DNA of 41,603 nucleotides from an uncultured Bacteroidota bacterium (GTDB lineage Bacteria > Bacteroidota > Bacteroidia > Bacteroidales > WCHB1-69): positions 1-41,603 of the forward strand of contig CACXUB010000003.1 in assembly GCA_902770735.1 (NCBI GenBank), in the 5' to 3' direction. Position numbers and translations under genes: made by a program. Positions 8,538-16,340 of this stretch are shown here, one piece after another (within the stretch, counting starts at the first letter, position 1; each line of letters starts with the position of its first letter). The notes beneath the pieces were generated by a model that ran no database searches, was not told where the DNA came from, and saw only the letters and a list, made by a program, of their open reading frames with translations.

Positions 8538-9563
8538 TCATCCGTCGCGGAACATCACATATACCGGCAGATGGTCGGCGAAGCCGCCAATGTAGCGCGG
8601 ACCGAGGAAAGTCCGGAAGTTCTTCTTTCCGCCGTATTTCTCATCGTCCACCAGAAGGAACTCCGCGTCGAAGATTTCCGCGCCGCCGACCTGCCGCACG
8701 CCCGTTGTGTCGGTCAGCCAGGCGTCGGACACGATGAACTGGTCCAGACAGCCCCAGAAGTCCTCGTGTTTGTGGGAACCGTGCAGACTTTGTCTCGCCA
8801 GCGGCAGCATGAGGTTGTAGAGCGTGTCTCGCGGGAGCCTGTGCCCATACTCGCGCACACGCAGATAGTCCGTCATGCTCTCGTCGGTGGCATAGTCGTT
8901 GAAATCGCCGGTGATCAGGATCTTGGCGCGGGGGTCGCCGGTCATCAGCGAGTCCACGCACTGGCGCACCACCGCGGCGTACCAGTTCCGTTTGGGCACG
9001 GTCGCGGCATAGCCTCCGTAGCGGGATGTCCAGTGGTTGACGAACACGTGCAGCGAATCGCCCGAGGGGAACTGCACCACGGCGTACAAGATGTCGCGGT
9101 TGCGGGCGAACGTGTCGAACGGAAAAACCACGGGGATCTTTCGGCTGCGCAAAATCCGCACGCAGCTGTCCCGGAAGAGCATTGCCACATCCACGCCGCG
9201 GCGGTCCGGGGAGTCGTAGTGCACATACCGGTACCCGTATTTCCGCAGCGGCGAGTTGTAGCATAAGTCTTTCAGAACCCTCTCGTTCTCGATTTCCGCC
9301 AAACCGACAAGCCACGGCGGGTCACCCCGCCCCGCCGCCAATATCACCTTCCCAATCATGGATACTTTTCGGTTGTACTTCTTGAATGTCCAGTGATAAC
9401 TGCCCGTCGGTGTGAAATCCTCGTCCGCCGTCAGACTGTCGTCCGACGGGTGAAACAGATTCTCCACATTGTAAAACATGATGCAATGCGTGGTGTCCAC
9501 AGGTTGCGATACCCCACACATATATATTATTATGCCGCAAACCAAACAAACTAAATGTTTCAT
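8538..9563 (-). CDS. Secreted endonuclease/exonuclease/phosphatase-fold protein
   Basis: The product has 341 residues from ATG 9563. It starts MKHLVCLVCGIIIYMCGVSQ, a signal peptide. The metal-dependent phosphodiesterase/nuclease fold is shown by FYNVENLF, the metal-binding Glu in GLAEIENERVL, the segment YDSPDRRGVDVAMLF, the catalytic region VNHWTSRYGG, GDFNDYATDESM, and the closing Asp-His in FADHLPVYVMF. Members cleave DNA, RNA or phosphate esters, so the actual substrate is unknown. Export suggests nutrient scavenging in the periplasm or outside the cell. The alternative ATG at 9605 was rejected because it lies upstream of the TATATTTG promoter box at 9585-9592. Confidence 0.9.
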   Translation of the reverse strand: MKHLVCLVCGIIIYMCGVSQPVDTTHCIMFYNVENLFHPSDDSLTADEDFTPTGSYHWTFKKYNRKVSMIGKVILAAGRGDPPWLVGLAEIENERVLKDLCYNSPLRKYGYRYVHYDSPDRRGVDVAMLFRDSCVRILRSRKIPVVFPFDTFARNRDILYAVVQFPSGDSLHVFVNHWTSRYGGYAATVPKRNWYAAVVRQCVDSLMTGDPRAKILITGDFNDYATDESMTDYLRVREYGHRLPRDTLYNLMLPLARQSLHGSHKHEDFWGCLDQFIVSDAWLTDTTGVRQVGGAEIFDAEFLLVDDEKYGGKKNFRTFLGPRYIGGFADHLPVYVMFRDG

Positions 9564-9584
9564 TTCGTCTTCATTTTGTCGCGA

Positions 9585-9592
9585 CAAATATA
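9585..9592 (-). promoter_or_regulatory. -7 promoter box for the endonuclease gene
   Basis: The minus strand reads TATATTTG, 21 bp before the chosen ATG, with a TTG 20 bp further upstream that could be the -33 element. This decides the start at 9563. Confidence 0.65.
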
Positions 9593-9661
9593 CATCAAAA
9601 TGCAAGCAAAATCAAGGGTTTTCGAATTTTTCTTGCATCGTGCTATGAATGAAAAAGATAC

Positions 9662-9687
9662 GGCTTAAAATTAACATATTTTAAGCC
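9662..9687. repeat. Perfect inverted repeat, 10-bp arms
   Basis: Arms GGCTTAAAAT and ATTTTAAGCC are separated by 6 bases. It lies between the symporter stop and the endonuclease start. It could be an operator or a weak stem-loop; no T-tract of terminator quality follows. Confidence 0.8.
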
Positions 9688-9688
9688 A

Positions 9689-9714
9689 AATATTTACAAT
9701 TATTTGTAAATATT
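9689..9714. repeat. Perfect inverted repeat, 11-bp arms
   Basis: Arms AATATTTACAA and TTGTAAATATT are separated by 4 bases, one base away from the previous palindrome. The arms are entirely A/T-rich except for one C/G pair, more like a protein-binding site than a terminator. Confidence 0.8.
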
Positions 9715-9770
9715 ACAAAGGGTTTTGGAAGGAAATCGCGCAGGAACTACCAAAACGCGTCGGGAAAGGG

Positions 9771-11414
9771 TTACCAAAACACGGCATAAATCACCACTAA
9801 CAGAACGCATATCGCGTAGGCGGCGATGTGGAAATCTGTTTTTGTCTTGAACATGCTGGAAGTCAACGGAATGCCTTTCGCGTCATCCTCGTTTTCGCAA
9901 GTGCAGAGGCTAACCATCACGATGATGGCCATGGTGAGGAGACAGGTGTAGAACATCTGGTCGATGAACGGCATATCTATCGGTAAAAATTTGAGTGCCA
10001 GGGCGATAGGTATTGACAGCACCACGCCGGTGATGGCACCTTTGTTGGTGGTTTTCTTCCAGAACAGTCCCAAAAGGAAAAGCGCGAGGATGCCGGGGCT
10101 CACCAAGCCTGTGTATTCTTGGATATACTGGAACATCTGTCCTACGCTGCCGAGCGCCGGCGCTATGAGAATGGCGATGACGAGGAAAAGTGCGGCGGAA
10201 ATCTGCCCAACGAGCACTAAACTGACATCCTTGCCCGTTTTTTCCTTCACTTTCGGGGCAATGTACGGTTTGTAGATGTCCATGGTGTAGATGGTGGAGG
10301 CGGAGTTGAGCATGGAGGCTAACGAGGAGATGATGGCGGCGGCTAACGCTGCGACTACCAGTCCTTTAAGGCCCGTCGGGATGAAGGAACTGATGAGCCA
10401 CGGGTAGGCGTTGTCGTTGTTGAGGGCGCCGTTGGCCTTGGTGAGCGCCTCCACGGCCCCGAAATTGCCCTCGGTGAACATCACGTAGGCGACAATGCCC
10501 GGGATGACCACGATGAACGGGATGAGCAGCTTGAGGAACGCGGCGAACGCCAGGCCTTTTTGGGCTTCGGGCAGCGACTTGGCCGCAAACGCCCGCTGGA
10601 TGATGTACTGGTTGAAGCCCCAATAGTAGAGGTTGGCCACCCACAGTCCGCCGATGAGCATCGCGATGCCCGGCAGGTTGTGGTATTCGGGGTTGTCTTT
10701 GGGCAGTATCAGGTGCATGCGGTCACCGGCGACATCCGTGAGATGGCGGATGCCCTGCGTGACCGTGCCGTCGGGACTGATGACGTGCAGCGCGACCACG
10801 GTGGTGATGAGTCCGCCAAGCACAAGCAGGAACACCTGCAGAATGTCGGTCCAGGCCACGGAGGAGAGACCGCCGGTGATGGAGTAGAGGGCGGCGACAA
10901 GCCCTAACCCGATGATGGCGGGCATGATCAGCGTGCCGTCGCCGGTACCGATGATCGTGTCAATGGCTTTGGCGCCGAGGAACAGCACCGAGGTGAGGTT
11001 CACGAAGATGAAAAGTCCGAGCCAGAACACCGCGAGGATGGTCTTGAGCTTCCGCGAATACCGTTTCTCCACAAACTCGGGGATGGTGTAAATGCCCTGC
11101 TTTACAAACACGGGCATGAAAAACTTGGCCACGATGATGAGGGTGATGGCGGCCATGAATTCGTAGGAGGCCACCGCGAAGCCGCCCGCAAAGCCCGAGC
11201 CCGACATGCCGATGAACTGCTCCGCCGAGATGTTGGCGGCAATCAGCGACGCGCCGATCGTCCACCACGGCAGCGACTTGCCCGCGAGGAAATAGTCCTC
11301 GGCGGTCTTGTCCTTGTTCTTTTTGCGATGGGAAATCCAGATGCCTAATCCGACAATGATTAGCAGATATGCGGCGAAAATGATGATGTCAAGGGTATGA
11401 AAAGCGGGGTTCAT
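9771..11414 (-). CDS. Sodium/solute symporter (SSS/SGLT family)
   Basis: The product has 547 residues with about 14 hydrophobic segments, the size and topology of the sodium:solute symporter family (PF00474). It would import a solute with Na+ across the inner membrane. Family features include DYFLAGKSLPWWTIGASLIAANISAEQFIGMSG near the N-terminus, ALYSITGGLSSVAWTDILQ, the motif WGFNQYIIQRAFAAKS, and SSLASMLNSASTIYTMDIYKP. The last two are typical of the SGLT-like sugar branch, so a sugar, myo-inositol or sialic-acid-type substrate is likely but not provable. It is a single gene with its own promoter box at 11438-11445. Nothing next to it hints at the substrate. Confidence 0.93.
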   Translation of the reverse strand: MNPAFHTLDIIIFAAYLLIIVGLGIWISHRKKNKDKTAEDYFLAGKSLPWWTIGASLIAANISAEQFIGMSGSGFAGGFAVASYEFMAAITLIIVAKFFMPVFVKQGIYTIPEFVEKRYSRKLKTILAVFWLGLFIFVNLTSVLFLGAKAIDTIIGTGDGTLIMPAIIGLGLVAALYSITGGLSSVAWTDILQVFLLVLGGLITTVVALHVISPDGTVTQGIRHLTDVAGDRMHLILPKDNPEYHNLPGIAMLIGGLWVANLYYWGFNQYIIQRAFAAKSLPEAQKGLAFAAFLKLLIPFIVVIPGIVAYVMFTEGNFGAVEALTKANGALNNDNAYPWLISSFIPTGLKGLVVAALAAAIISSLASMLNSASTIYTMDIYKPYIAPKVKEKTGKDVSLVLVGQISAALFLVIAILIAPALGSVGQMFQYIQEYTGLVSPGILALFLLGLFWKKTTNKGAITGVVLSIPIALALKFLPIDMPFIDQMFYTCLLTMAIIVMVSLCTCENEDDAKGIPLTSSMFKTKTDFHIAAYAICVLLVVIYAVFW

Positions 11415-11437
11415 CGTTCGGGGTTTTAATTCGGGCG

Positions 11438-11445
11438 CAAAAGTA
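11438..11445 (-). promoter_or_regulatory. -7 promoter box for the symporter
   Basis: The minus strand reads TACTTTTG, 23 bp before the symporter ATG, just after the short-word repeat tract. Confidence 0.6.
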
Positions 11446-11454
11446 CGATTTTTT

Positions 11455-11544
11455 GACTATGGCTGATGACTATGACTATAACTATGACTATAACTATGAC
11501 TAATGACTATGACAATAACTATAACTAATGACTATGACTATAAC
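11455..11544. repeat. Intergenic tract of imperfect GACTAT(G/A)A words
   Basis: About 90 bp of head-to-tail 6-7-mers such as GACTATGACTATAACTATGA fill the gap between mutY and the symporter. Related words in the opposite orientation occur at 18270-18373 and 19144-19262. Confidence 0.85.
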
Positions 11545-11559
11545 TTTGGTGATGATACG

Positions 11560-12549
11560 CTATTCCAGGTGTTTGAGGAATAGTATCATGATCTTAGGCA
11601 TGGGGAGTTTTTCGATTTCATCAAAGTCTATGACAGATTGATTTTCAGCTGTTTTCGGTAGTTTTTTTACATTTTTGACGTAATAGGCCGCGTGGATAAT
11701 CTGGTGCGAAAGCACTTCCCGCGTCGCAAAGACAGGCTTTTCGGGCCATTTTTCCGAATCTGTTTCCGTGAGCGGGAATTGGTACATGTTTTTCCAGATG
11801 TCCGAGCCTGTCCTTTTTTCAATAATAGTCTGATTGTCAGATAAATATATGGTGAAATGAAAGAATCTGTGTTTGGATTCGCCCTTCTTTTTCTTGATGG
11901 GCAGCGTGTCGGTCAGATTGTTTTTAAATGCGTAACAGCTTGATTGAAAGGGACATTCGTTGCATTTCGGGTTGCGTGGGACACATTGCATGGCGCCGAA
12001 GTCCATGGCCGCTTGGTTGAACACTCCGGGTTGATCGGGATCGATTTCTGTTTCGCAGATTGCCGTAATACGTTTTAATACAGCTGGTTGCGTGACATCG
12101 TCGCAGATGCCGAAGATGCGGCTGACGATTCGGATCACGTTGCCGTCAACGGCGGGGTAGGGAAGGTGGAAGGCGATGGAGGCGATGGCCGCGGCGGTGT
12201 AGTTCCCTATTCCCTTGAGCGAGCGTATTTTGTCGTATGTTTGTGGGAAAATGCCGTGATGTTCCGCCATGATTTCGCGGGCGGCGGCATGCATGTTGCG
12301 GGCGCGGGAGTAGTAGCCCAACCCTTGCCACACCTTCAGCACTTTCTCTTCATCAGCTTCCGCTAAAGTCTTGACATTCGGGAAGTTGTCGAGAAAACGG
12401 TGATAGTAATCCCAACCCTGCTGCACGCGGGTCTGCTGCAGGATGATTTCGGAAACCCAGATTTTGTAGGGGTCGGTCTCGCCGCGCCACGGCAGGTCGC
12501 GCTTGTGGTCGTCGTACCACGAGATCAATGTCTCGGCGAAGGAAGCCAT
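11560..12549 (-). CDS. mutY: A/G-specific adenine glycosylase MutY
   Basis: The product has 329 residues. MutY removes adenine mispaired with 8-oxoguanine. Catalytic Glu34 lies in WVSEIILQQTRVQQG. The helix-hairpin-helix is SLKGIGNYTAAAIASIAF, and catalytic Asp135 is in YPAVDGNVIRI. The iron-sulfur loop is complete: Cys189, Cys196, Cys199 and Cys205 (C-x6-C-x2-C-x5-C). The C-terminal ~110 residues form the NUDIX-like domain that recognises 8-oxoG (FATREVLSHQIIHAAYY). The ATG overlaps the stop of the upstream OmpA-like gene by one base (TGATG), so translation is probably coupled. Confidence 0.96.
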   Translation of the reverse strand: MASFAETLISWYDDHKRDLPWRGETDPYKIWVSEIILQQTRVQQGWDYYHRFLDNFPNVKTLAEADEEKVLKVWQGLGYYSRARNMHAAAREIMAEHHGIFPQTYDKIRSLKGIGNYTAAAIASIAFHLPYPAVDGNVIRIVSRIFGICDDVTQPAVLKRITAICETEIDPDQPGVFNQAAMDFGAMQCVPRNPKCNECPFQSSCYAFKNNLTDTLPIKKKKGESKHRFFHFTIYLSDNQTIIEKRTGSDIWKNMYQFPLTETDSEKWPEKPVFATREVLSHQIIHAAYYVKNVKKLPKTAENQSVIDFDEIEKLPMPKIMILFLKHLE

Positions 12550-13538
12550 CAGTTATTCTGAATCAATTTGAAGAGCTGGTCCAGGTTGGGGGTGAGGATG
12601 ATTTCCGTGCGGCGGTTTTTGGCGCGGGCCTCGGGCGTGTTGTTCTCATCCAACGGCAGGTACTCGCTTCTGCCAGAGGCTGAAAGCCGTTTGGGATCGA
12701 TGTCCCCGTTGCCCAATAACGCCTTCACGACGGAGGTGGCGCGCATCACGCTCAAATCCCAGTTGTCTTTGATTTGACCGCTGCCGCGATAGGGCACGTT
12801 GTCGGTGTGACCTTCGATGAGAACGGAAATATCCGTCTCATTCTCAAGTACTTGCGCAAGATTCTTTATGGCGTTGAGTCCTTGCTCGTTGAGGTTCCAG
12901 CTTCCGGAGGCGAACAGCAACTTGTCGTCCATGGAGACATAGACTTTGCCGTCTTTCTCATACACATTCAGACCGCTGCCCTCGAAGCCTTTCAGCGCGT
13001 TGGCGACCTTGTCTTTCAGGGCCTTCACCTCCGCGTCCTTCTGGGCAAGGATGCTTTGCATTTCGTTGATACGCTGTTCTTTCATCTCGAGTTCGGCGCG
13101 CACTTTCAGCAGGGAGTCTTTTTGCATGGCGAGAACCTTTTCTTTCAAGGTCAATTCGTCTTTGTACTTGTCGCGGTCGCCAAGCAGGTTGTTGATGGTG
13201 TTCTGGTTGTTGTTGGACAGGTCAGCGAAGTTCTTGAGCAGTTCGTCGTAATCTTTTTTCGCTTTTTCGTACTCCATGGCGCAGACGCGGGCTTGCCGGT
13301 AGAGGCGGACAGTGTCGGTGCGGAGTTGTTCGGCTTCGCTGGTCAGTTCGCTAAGTTGCGCCGCCAACGCTTTTTTCGCGTCCTGGCAGTTCTGGTTTTC
13401 GGACGTCATGAAGGTCAACTCGTCTTGAGCGCGCTTGTATTTGAGCTGCAGTTCGTTATATTTCTGTTGGGTTACGCAGCCGGTGAAAAAAGCGGTCACG
13501 ACCAATACAAAAAGCGTTATTCTGAATGTTTTTTTCAT
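12549..13538 (-). CDS. OmpA-family lipoprotein with a long coiled-coil
   Basis: The product has 329 residues from ATG 13538. The signal peptide MKKTFRITLFVLVVTAFFTG ends in Cys21, a lipobox. Residues ~25-170 are a heptad-rich coiled coil (QLSELTSEAEQLRTDTVRL, DRDKYKDELTLKEKVLAMQ). The C-terminal ~120 residues are an OmpA-like peptidoglycan-binding domain, with SVLIEGHTDNVPYRGSGQ, NWDLSVMRATSVVKALLG and EARAKNRRTEIILTP. It probably links the outer membrane to peptidoglycan. In-frame ATGs further upstream (to 13568) fall on the promoter box at 13566-13573, so the lipoprotein start is preferred. It shares a TGATG junction with mutY. Confidence 0.92.
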   Translation of the reverse strand: MKKTFRITLFVLVVTAFFTGCVTQQKYNELQLKYKRAQDELTFMTSENQNCQDAKKALAAQLSELTSEAEQLRTDTVRLYRQARVCAMEYEKAKKDYDELLKNFADLSNNNQNTINNLLGDRDKYKDELTLKEKVLAMQKDSLLKVRAELEMKEQRINEMQSILAQKDAEVKALKDKVANALKGFEGSGLNVYEKDGKVYVSMDDKLLFASGSWNLNEQGLNAIKNLAQVLENETDISVLIEGHTDNVPYRGSGQIKDNWDLSVMRATSVVKALLGNGDIDPKRLSASGRSEYLPLDENNTPEARAKNRRTEIILTPNLDQLFKLIQNN

Positions 13539-13565
13539 CTTTTGAACCATTTTTTGCATAATCGG

Positions 13566-13573
13566 CAAAAATA
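13566..13573 (-). promoter_or_regulatory. -7 promoter box for the OmpA-lipoprotein/mutY pair
   Basis: The minus strand reads TATTTTTG, 27 bp before the lipoprotein ATG. Confidence 0.55.
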
Positions 13574-13637
13574 CGGTATAAAACGATGCTATTTCATCGT
13601 TGGAAATAAAGATATAAACAGTGGAATTTGGATAAAA

Positions 13638-14240
13638 TCAGAGTTCGGTGACCACGGTCATGGGCACTTTCCGCAGGGCGGTGGTGATGCGGTCGGCGTC
13701 GCGTTGGCGCACGGAGATGGTGTAGATGCACTGCAGGTAGCTTTGTCTGTCAAGTACCTGGACCTCAGGATCTTTCAGAATCTGCATGATGTCGTTCATT
13801 TTCACGTATTCGAACGTGACGCTGAAAGTCTCCTGGATGGTGCGTTCTTCGATGACGGCGGCGTCCAGGGCTTCGCGGGCGGCCACCTTGTAGGCATTCT
13901 GCAGCCCGCTGACGCCCAACTTGATGCCGCCGAAGTAGCGCACCACGATCACCAGCGTGTTGGTCAGGTCTTTCGACAGCAGCTGGCCGTAGATGGGGCG
14001 GCCGGCAGTGCCGGAGGGCTCGCCGTTGTCGTTGAGCCGGTAGGCGTCTTTGTGCGGACCGAGGATGTAGGCGTAGCAATGGTGCCGCGCATCCCAGTGC
14101 TTCTTCTGGATTTCGGCGAGGCGCTGCTTCACCTCTTCCTCGTTCTGAACCGGGAAGGCGTAGGCCAGGAACTTGCTGCGTTTTTCGCTGTAGCTGCCCT
14201 CGGCCGGTTTCGCGATGGTTTTATAGCTGTCGTCGAACAT
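13638..14240 (-). CDS. yigZ: YigZ/IMPACT-family protein
   Basis: The product has 200 residues. The N-terminal UPF0029/IMPACT domain is recognised by SKFLAYAFPVQNEEEVKQRL, the motif DARHHCYAYILG, NDNGEPSGTAGRPI and the segment VIVVRYFGGIKLGVSGLQNAY. A C-terminal ferredoxin-like DUF1949 domain follows. The family is conserved in bacteria and eukaryotes. Eukaryotic IMPACT regulates translation through GCN1/GCN2, while the bacterial role is unsettled. The start overlaps the end of ribD by 20 bases, so it is the third gene of the DUF4340-ribD-yigZ chain. Confidence 0.93.
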   Translation of the reverse strand: MFDDSYKTIAKPAEGSYSEKRSKFLAYAFPVQNEEEVKQRLAEIQKKHWDARHHCYAYILGPHKDAYRLNDNGEPSGTAGRPIYGQLLSKDLTNTLVIVVRYFGGIKLGVSGLQNAYKVAAREALDAAVIEERTIQETFSVTFEYVKMNDIMQILKDPEVQVLDRQSYLQCIYTISVRQRDADRITTALRKVPMTVVTEL

Positions 14241-15183
14241 ACATCAACAGATTTTCGTCAATATTCACCGTTTTTTCAGGGATTCCGGGCATCTTCGGGG
14301 CGGGAAGACCCTTCCCCCAGGTTTGGCTCCCGACCAGAATCCGCGCTTCGTCCCACAAACCCGCCGTCAGGAAACGCTCCAATGTTTTTCGTCCTCCTTC
14401 AATGATAACAGATTGTATTCCAATCTGATACATCTTTTTAACGGCTTCGTCCGCGTCTTCCGGCAGCGGGGTGTACGGCAGTTCGGAAATGATCTCTTCC
14501 CCGCGCTGCATCACAAAACGTTGCGGGTTCTTGCCCGGATATTCGCGCGTGGTGAGCTGCGGTCGGTCGTTGAGCATGGTGCGGTAACCGACTAAGATGG
14601 CGTCTTCTTCGCCACGCCATTTGTGAGTCAGCACCTTTAGCGCGTAATTTGTTATCCAATAGGAATTTACATCCCCCTCGCTGCGATCCACGTCCATGAA
14701 TCCGTCGCGGGTTTGCGCCCATTTGAGGATGATGTACGGCCGTTGTTTCCGATGGAATGTGAAGAACCGCTTGTTGAGTTCTTCGCATTCTTCGCGGCAG
14801 ACATTCTCCACCACCTCCACACCTGCCTCGCGCAACTTGCGTACACCCGCACCGTTCACCTTGTCGTGGTAGTCGATGGAGCCGATGACCACTTTTGGGA
14901 TGCCGTGGCGGATGATGGCGTCGGCGCAGGGCGGGGTCTTCCCGAAATGCGAGCAGGGCTCCAGGTTGACATACAGCGTGCTGCTTTTCAGCAACTCCTT
15001 GTCTTCCACGGAGTTGATGGCGTTGACTTCCGCGTGGGCTTCGCCACAACGATGGTGGTAGCCCTCGCCGATGACAACCCCGTCGCGCACGATGACCGCA
15101 CCCACCATCGGGTTCGGACTGGTGCTGCCCAGCCCCAAGGCGGCCAGTTGCAGGCACCGCCGCATATACTGTTCGTCACCCAT
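14221..15183 (-). CDS. ribD: Bifunctional riboflavin biosynthesis deaminase/reductase RibD
   Basis: The product has 320 residues from ATG 15183. RibD deaminates the pyrimidine product of GTP cyclohydrolase II and then reduces its ribosyl side chain, two steps of riboflavin synthesis. The zinc deaminase site is complete: His-Ala-Glu at 50-52 (CGEAHAEVNAI) and PCSHFGKTPPC at 76-86. The C-terminal reductase domain (about 145-320) begins RPYIILKWAQTRDGFMD and contains SVIIEGGRKTLERFLTAGLWDE. The domain order and length are normal. A longer in-frame start at 15252 lies inside the upstream gene. The chosen ATG overlaps that gene's TGA by one base (TGATG). Confidence 0.95.
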   Translation of the reverse strand: MGDEQYMRRCLQLAALGLGSTSPNPMVGAVIVRDGVVIGEGYHHRCGEAHAEVNAINSVEDKELLKSSTLYVNLEPCSHFGKTPPCADAIIRHGIPKVVIGSIDYHDKVNGAGVRKLREAGVEVVENVCREECEELNKRFFTFHRKQRPYIILKWAQTRDGFMDVDRSEGDVNSYWITNYALKVLTHKWRGEEDAILVGYRTMLNDRPQLTTREYPGKNPQRFVMQRGEEIISELPYTPLPEDADEAVKKMYQIGIQSVIIEGGRKTLERFLTAGLWDEARILVGSQTWGKGLPAPKMPGIPEKTVNIDENLLMYVRRQL

Positions 15184-16265
15184 CACTTGCTTTTCTGCTT
15201 CAGGAAATAGGACAGCGGCTGGTTCTGACGGTCGAAGTGAAAATACTGGCACTGCACCAGGTTTTTCGTGTTGCCGTTGAGCACGGCGTAGAATTTGTCG
15301 CGGTTGTAGGGCTCGTCCTCGGCACGTTCCATCCCGCCGACAATCGCGTCCAGATAGTAGGGATCCGGTTCCAGTTTGCGGTACATGTCTAATGTCGTCT
15401 TGTTGCCGTCAACATCTGTCAACGTGAGGGTCTTGAAGTGGTTGTAGCGCAAAATGGAGTCTTTTTTGCCCTGTGCCATGTCCGAAATGAAGTATTCGTA
15501 GTTTTTGTCACGGTATTCGGCAAGCATGTCCAGCAGCTTCACCGTGTCATAATCCGGAATCAGCTCATTATGAACATTGTACAGGCTGAAAAAGCGTGTG
15601 CCGGATTTTTCCACGTAGTACGACTCTTCCGGGTTTTCAAAATCCTGGACCATCAGGGATTGGATGCGGGTGATCTTCGTGGAGAAGAGGTCGCAGTTGT
15701 ACCATTCGACCGGTCTGAAGGCGTAGTACGGGGTCAGGAAGCCGCGGAAGCCGGGGATGTGGACGATGCAGGGCTCGTCGAATCCGTCCAGAATGGCGTA
15801 ATTGGAGACGTTGGTCATCGTCGCGGGACCCATGTAGTAGGTCTTCACGTTGCGTTCCTTGGTGAAGAAGGGGATGCCGAAAAGTTTGAATTTAGGCGCA
15901 TTCTGGTAGATTTCCACCTTCACGGCATTCACGGACATCATCTTGTTGATGTTCGACTGCGCGGTTTTGGCCACGGTCTGCTCCAAGGCGACGTTGTGGA
16001 TGACCGACAGCAGTTCGTTCACTTTCTGCGGCATCGCTTTCACGGAGTCCTGCACGTACCAACCGTCATCGTGGCGCACCAGCAGGGTCTGTTCCCCGTT
16101 CATGTCGGCGATGAAGATTTTGGTGATGTTGTTGGTGTCCTTGACGGCGAAAATGTCGGAGGTGGGCTGGCTATTGCCAATCTTGCCGGTTTTGGCAAGA
16201 ATTAGAAACAGGCAACCGACAACCAGCACGGCCGCCAGGATGATGTAAATCGTTTTTTTCTTCAT
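15183..16265 (-). CDS. DUF4340 domain protein, membrane-anchored
   Basis: The product has 360 residues. A single N-terminal membrane segment (KTIYIILAAVLVVGCLFLIL) is followed by an extracytoplasmic domain of the DUF4340 type. Visible parts are FAVKDTNNITKIFIADMNGE, VRHDDGWYVQDSVKAMPQKV and VYIPG-like IVHIPGFRGFLTPYYAFRP. DUF4340 proteins have no settled biochemical role. Some lie beside ABC-type gliding genes, but here the partners are ribD and yigZ, which says little. Its TGA overlaps the ribD ATG. Confidence 0.85.
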   Translation of the reverse strand: MKKKTIYIILAAVLVVGCLFLILAKTGKIGNSQPTSDIFAVKDTNNITKIFIADMNGEQTLLVRHDDGWYVQDSVKAMPQKVNELLSVIHNVALEQTVAKTAQSNINKMMSVNAVKVEIYQNAPKFKLFGIPFFTKERNVKTYYMGPATMTNVSNYAILDGFDEPCIVHIPGFRGFLTPYYAFRPVEWYNCDLFSTKITRIQSLMVQDFENPEESYYVEKSGTRFFSLYNVHNELIPDYDTVKLLDMLAEYRDKNYEYFISDMAQGKKDSILRYNHFKTLTLTDVDGNKTTLDMYRKLEPDPYYLDAIVGGMERAEDEPYNRDKFYAVLNGNTKNLVQCQYFHFDRQNQPLSYFLKQKSK

Positions 16266-16297
16266 TGATTCTTATGATAAAATTGTACGTTTGGTCT

Positions 16298-16325
16298 GTA
16301 GAGACGCAACGCATTGCGTCTCTAC
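16298..16325. repeat. 28-bp GTAGAGACG palindrome, copy 1
   Basis: The outer arms are the family's GTAGAGACG and CGTCTCTAC; the pairing extends to 12 bp per arm around a CGCA loop. It lies between the OYE gene and the DUF4340 gene. Confidence 0.92.
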
Positions 16326-16340
16326 AACGGCAACCGCATT

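Noticed and set aside
11455..11544. CRISPR-like array
   Set aside because: Units are 6-8 bases, imperfect and contiguous; there are no spacers of constant length and no cas genes.
12774..14405. 543-codon plus-strand open frame
   Set aside because: It lies antisense to the OmpA-like lipoprotein, yigZ and the ribD end; composition is Val/His/Gly-rich without domain signals, a shadow of high-GC coding.
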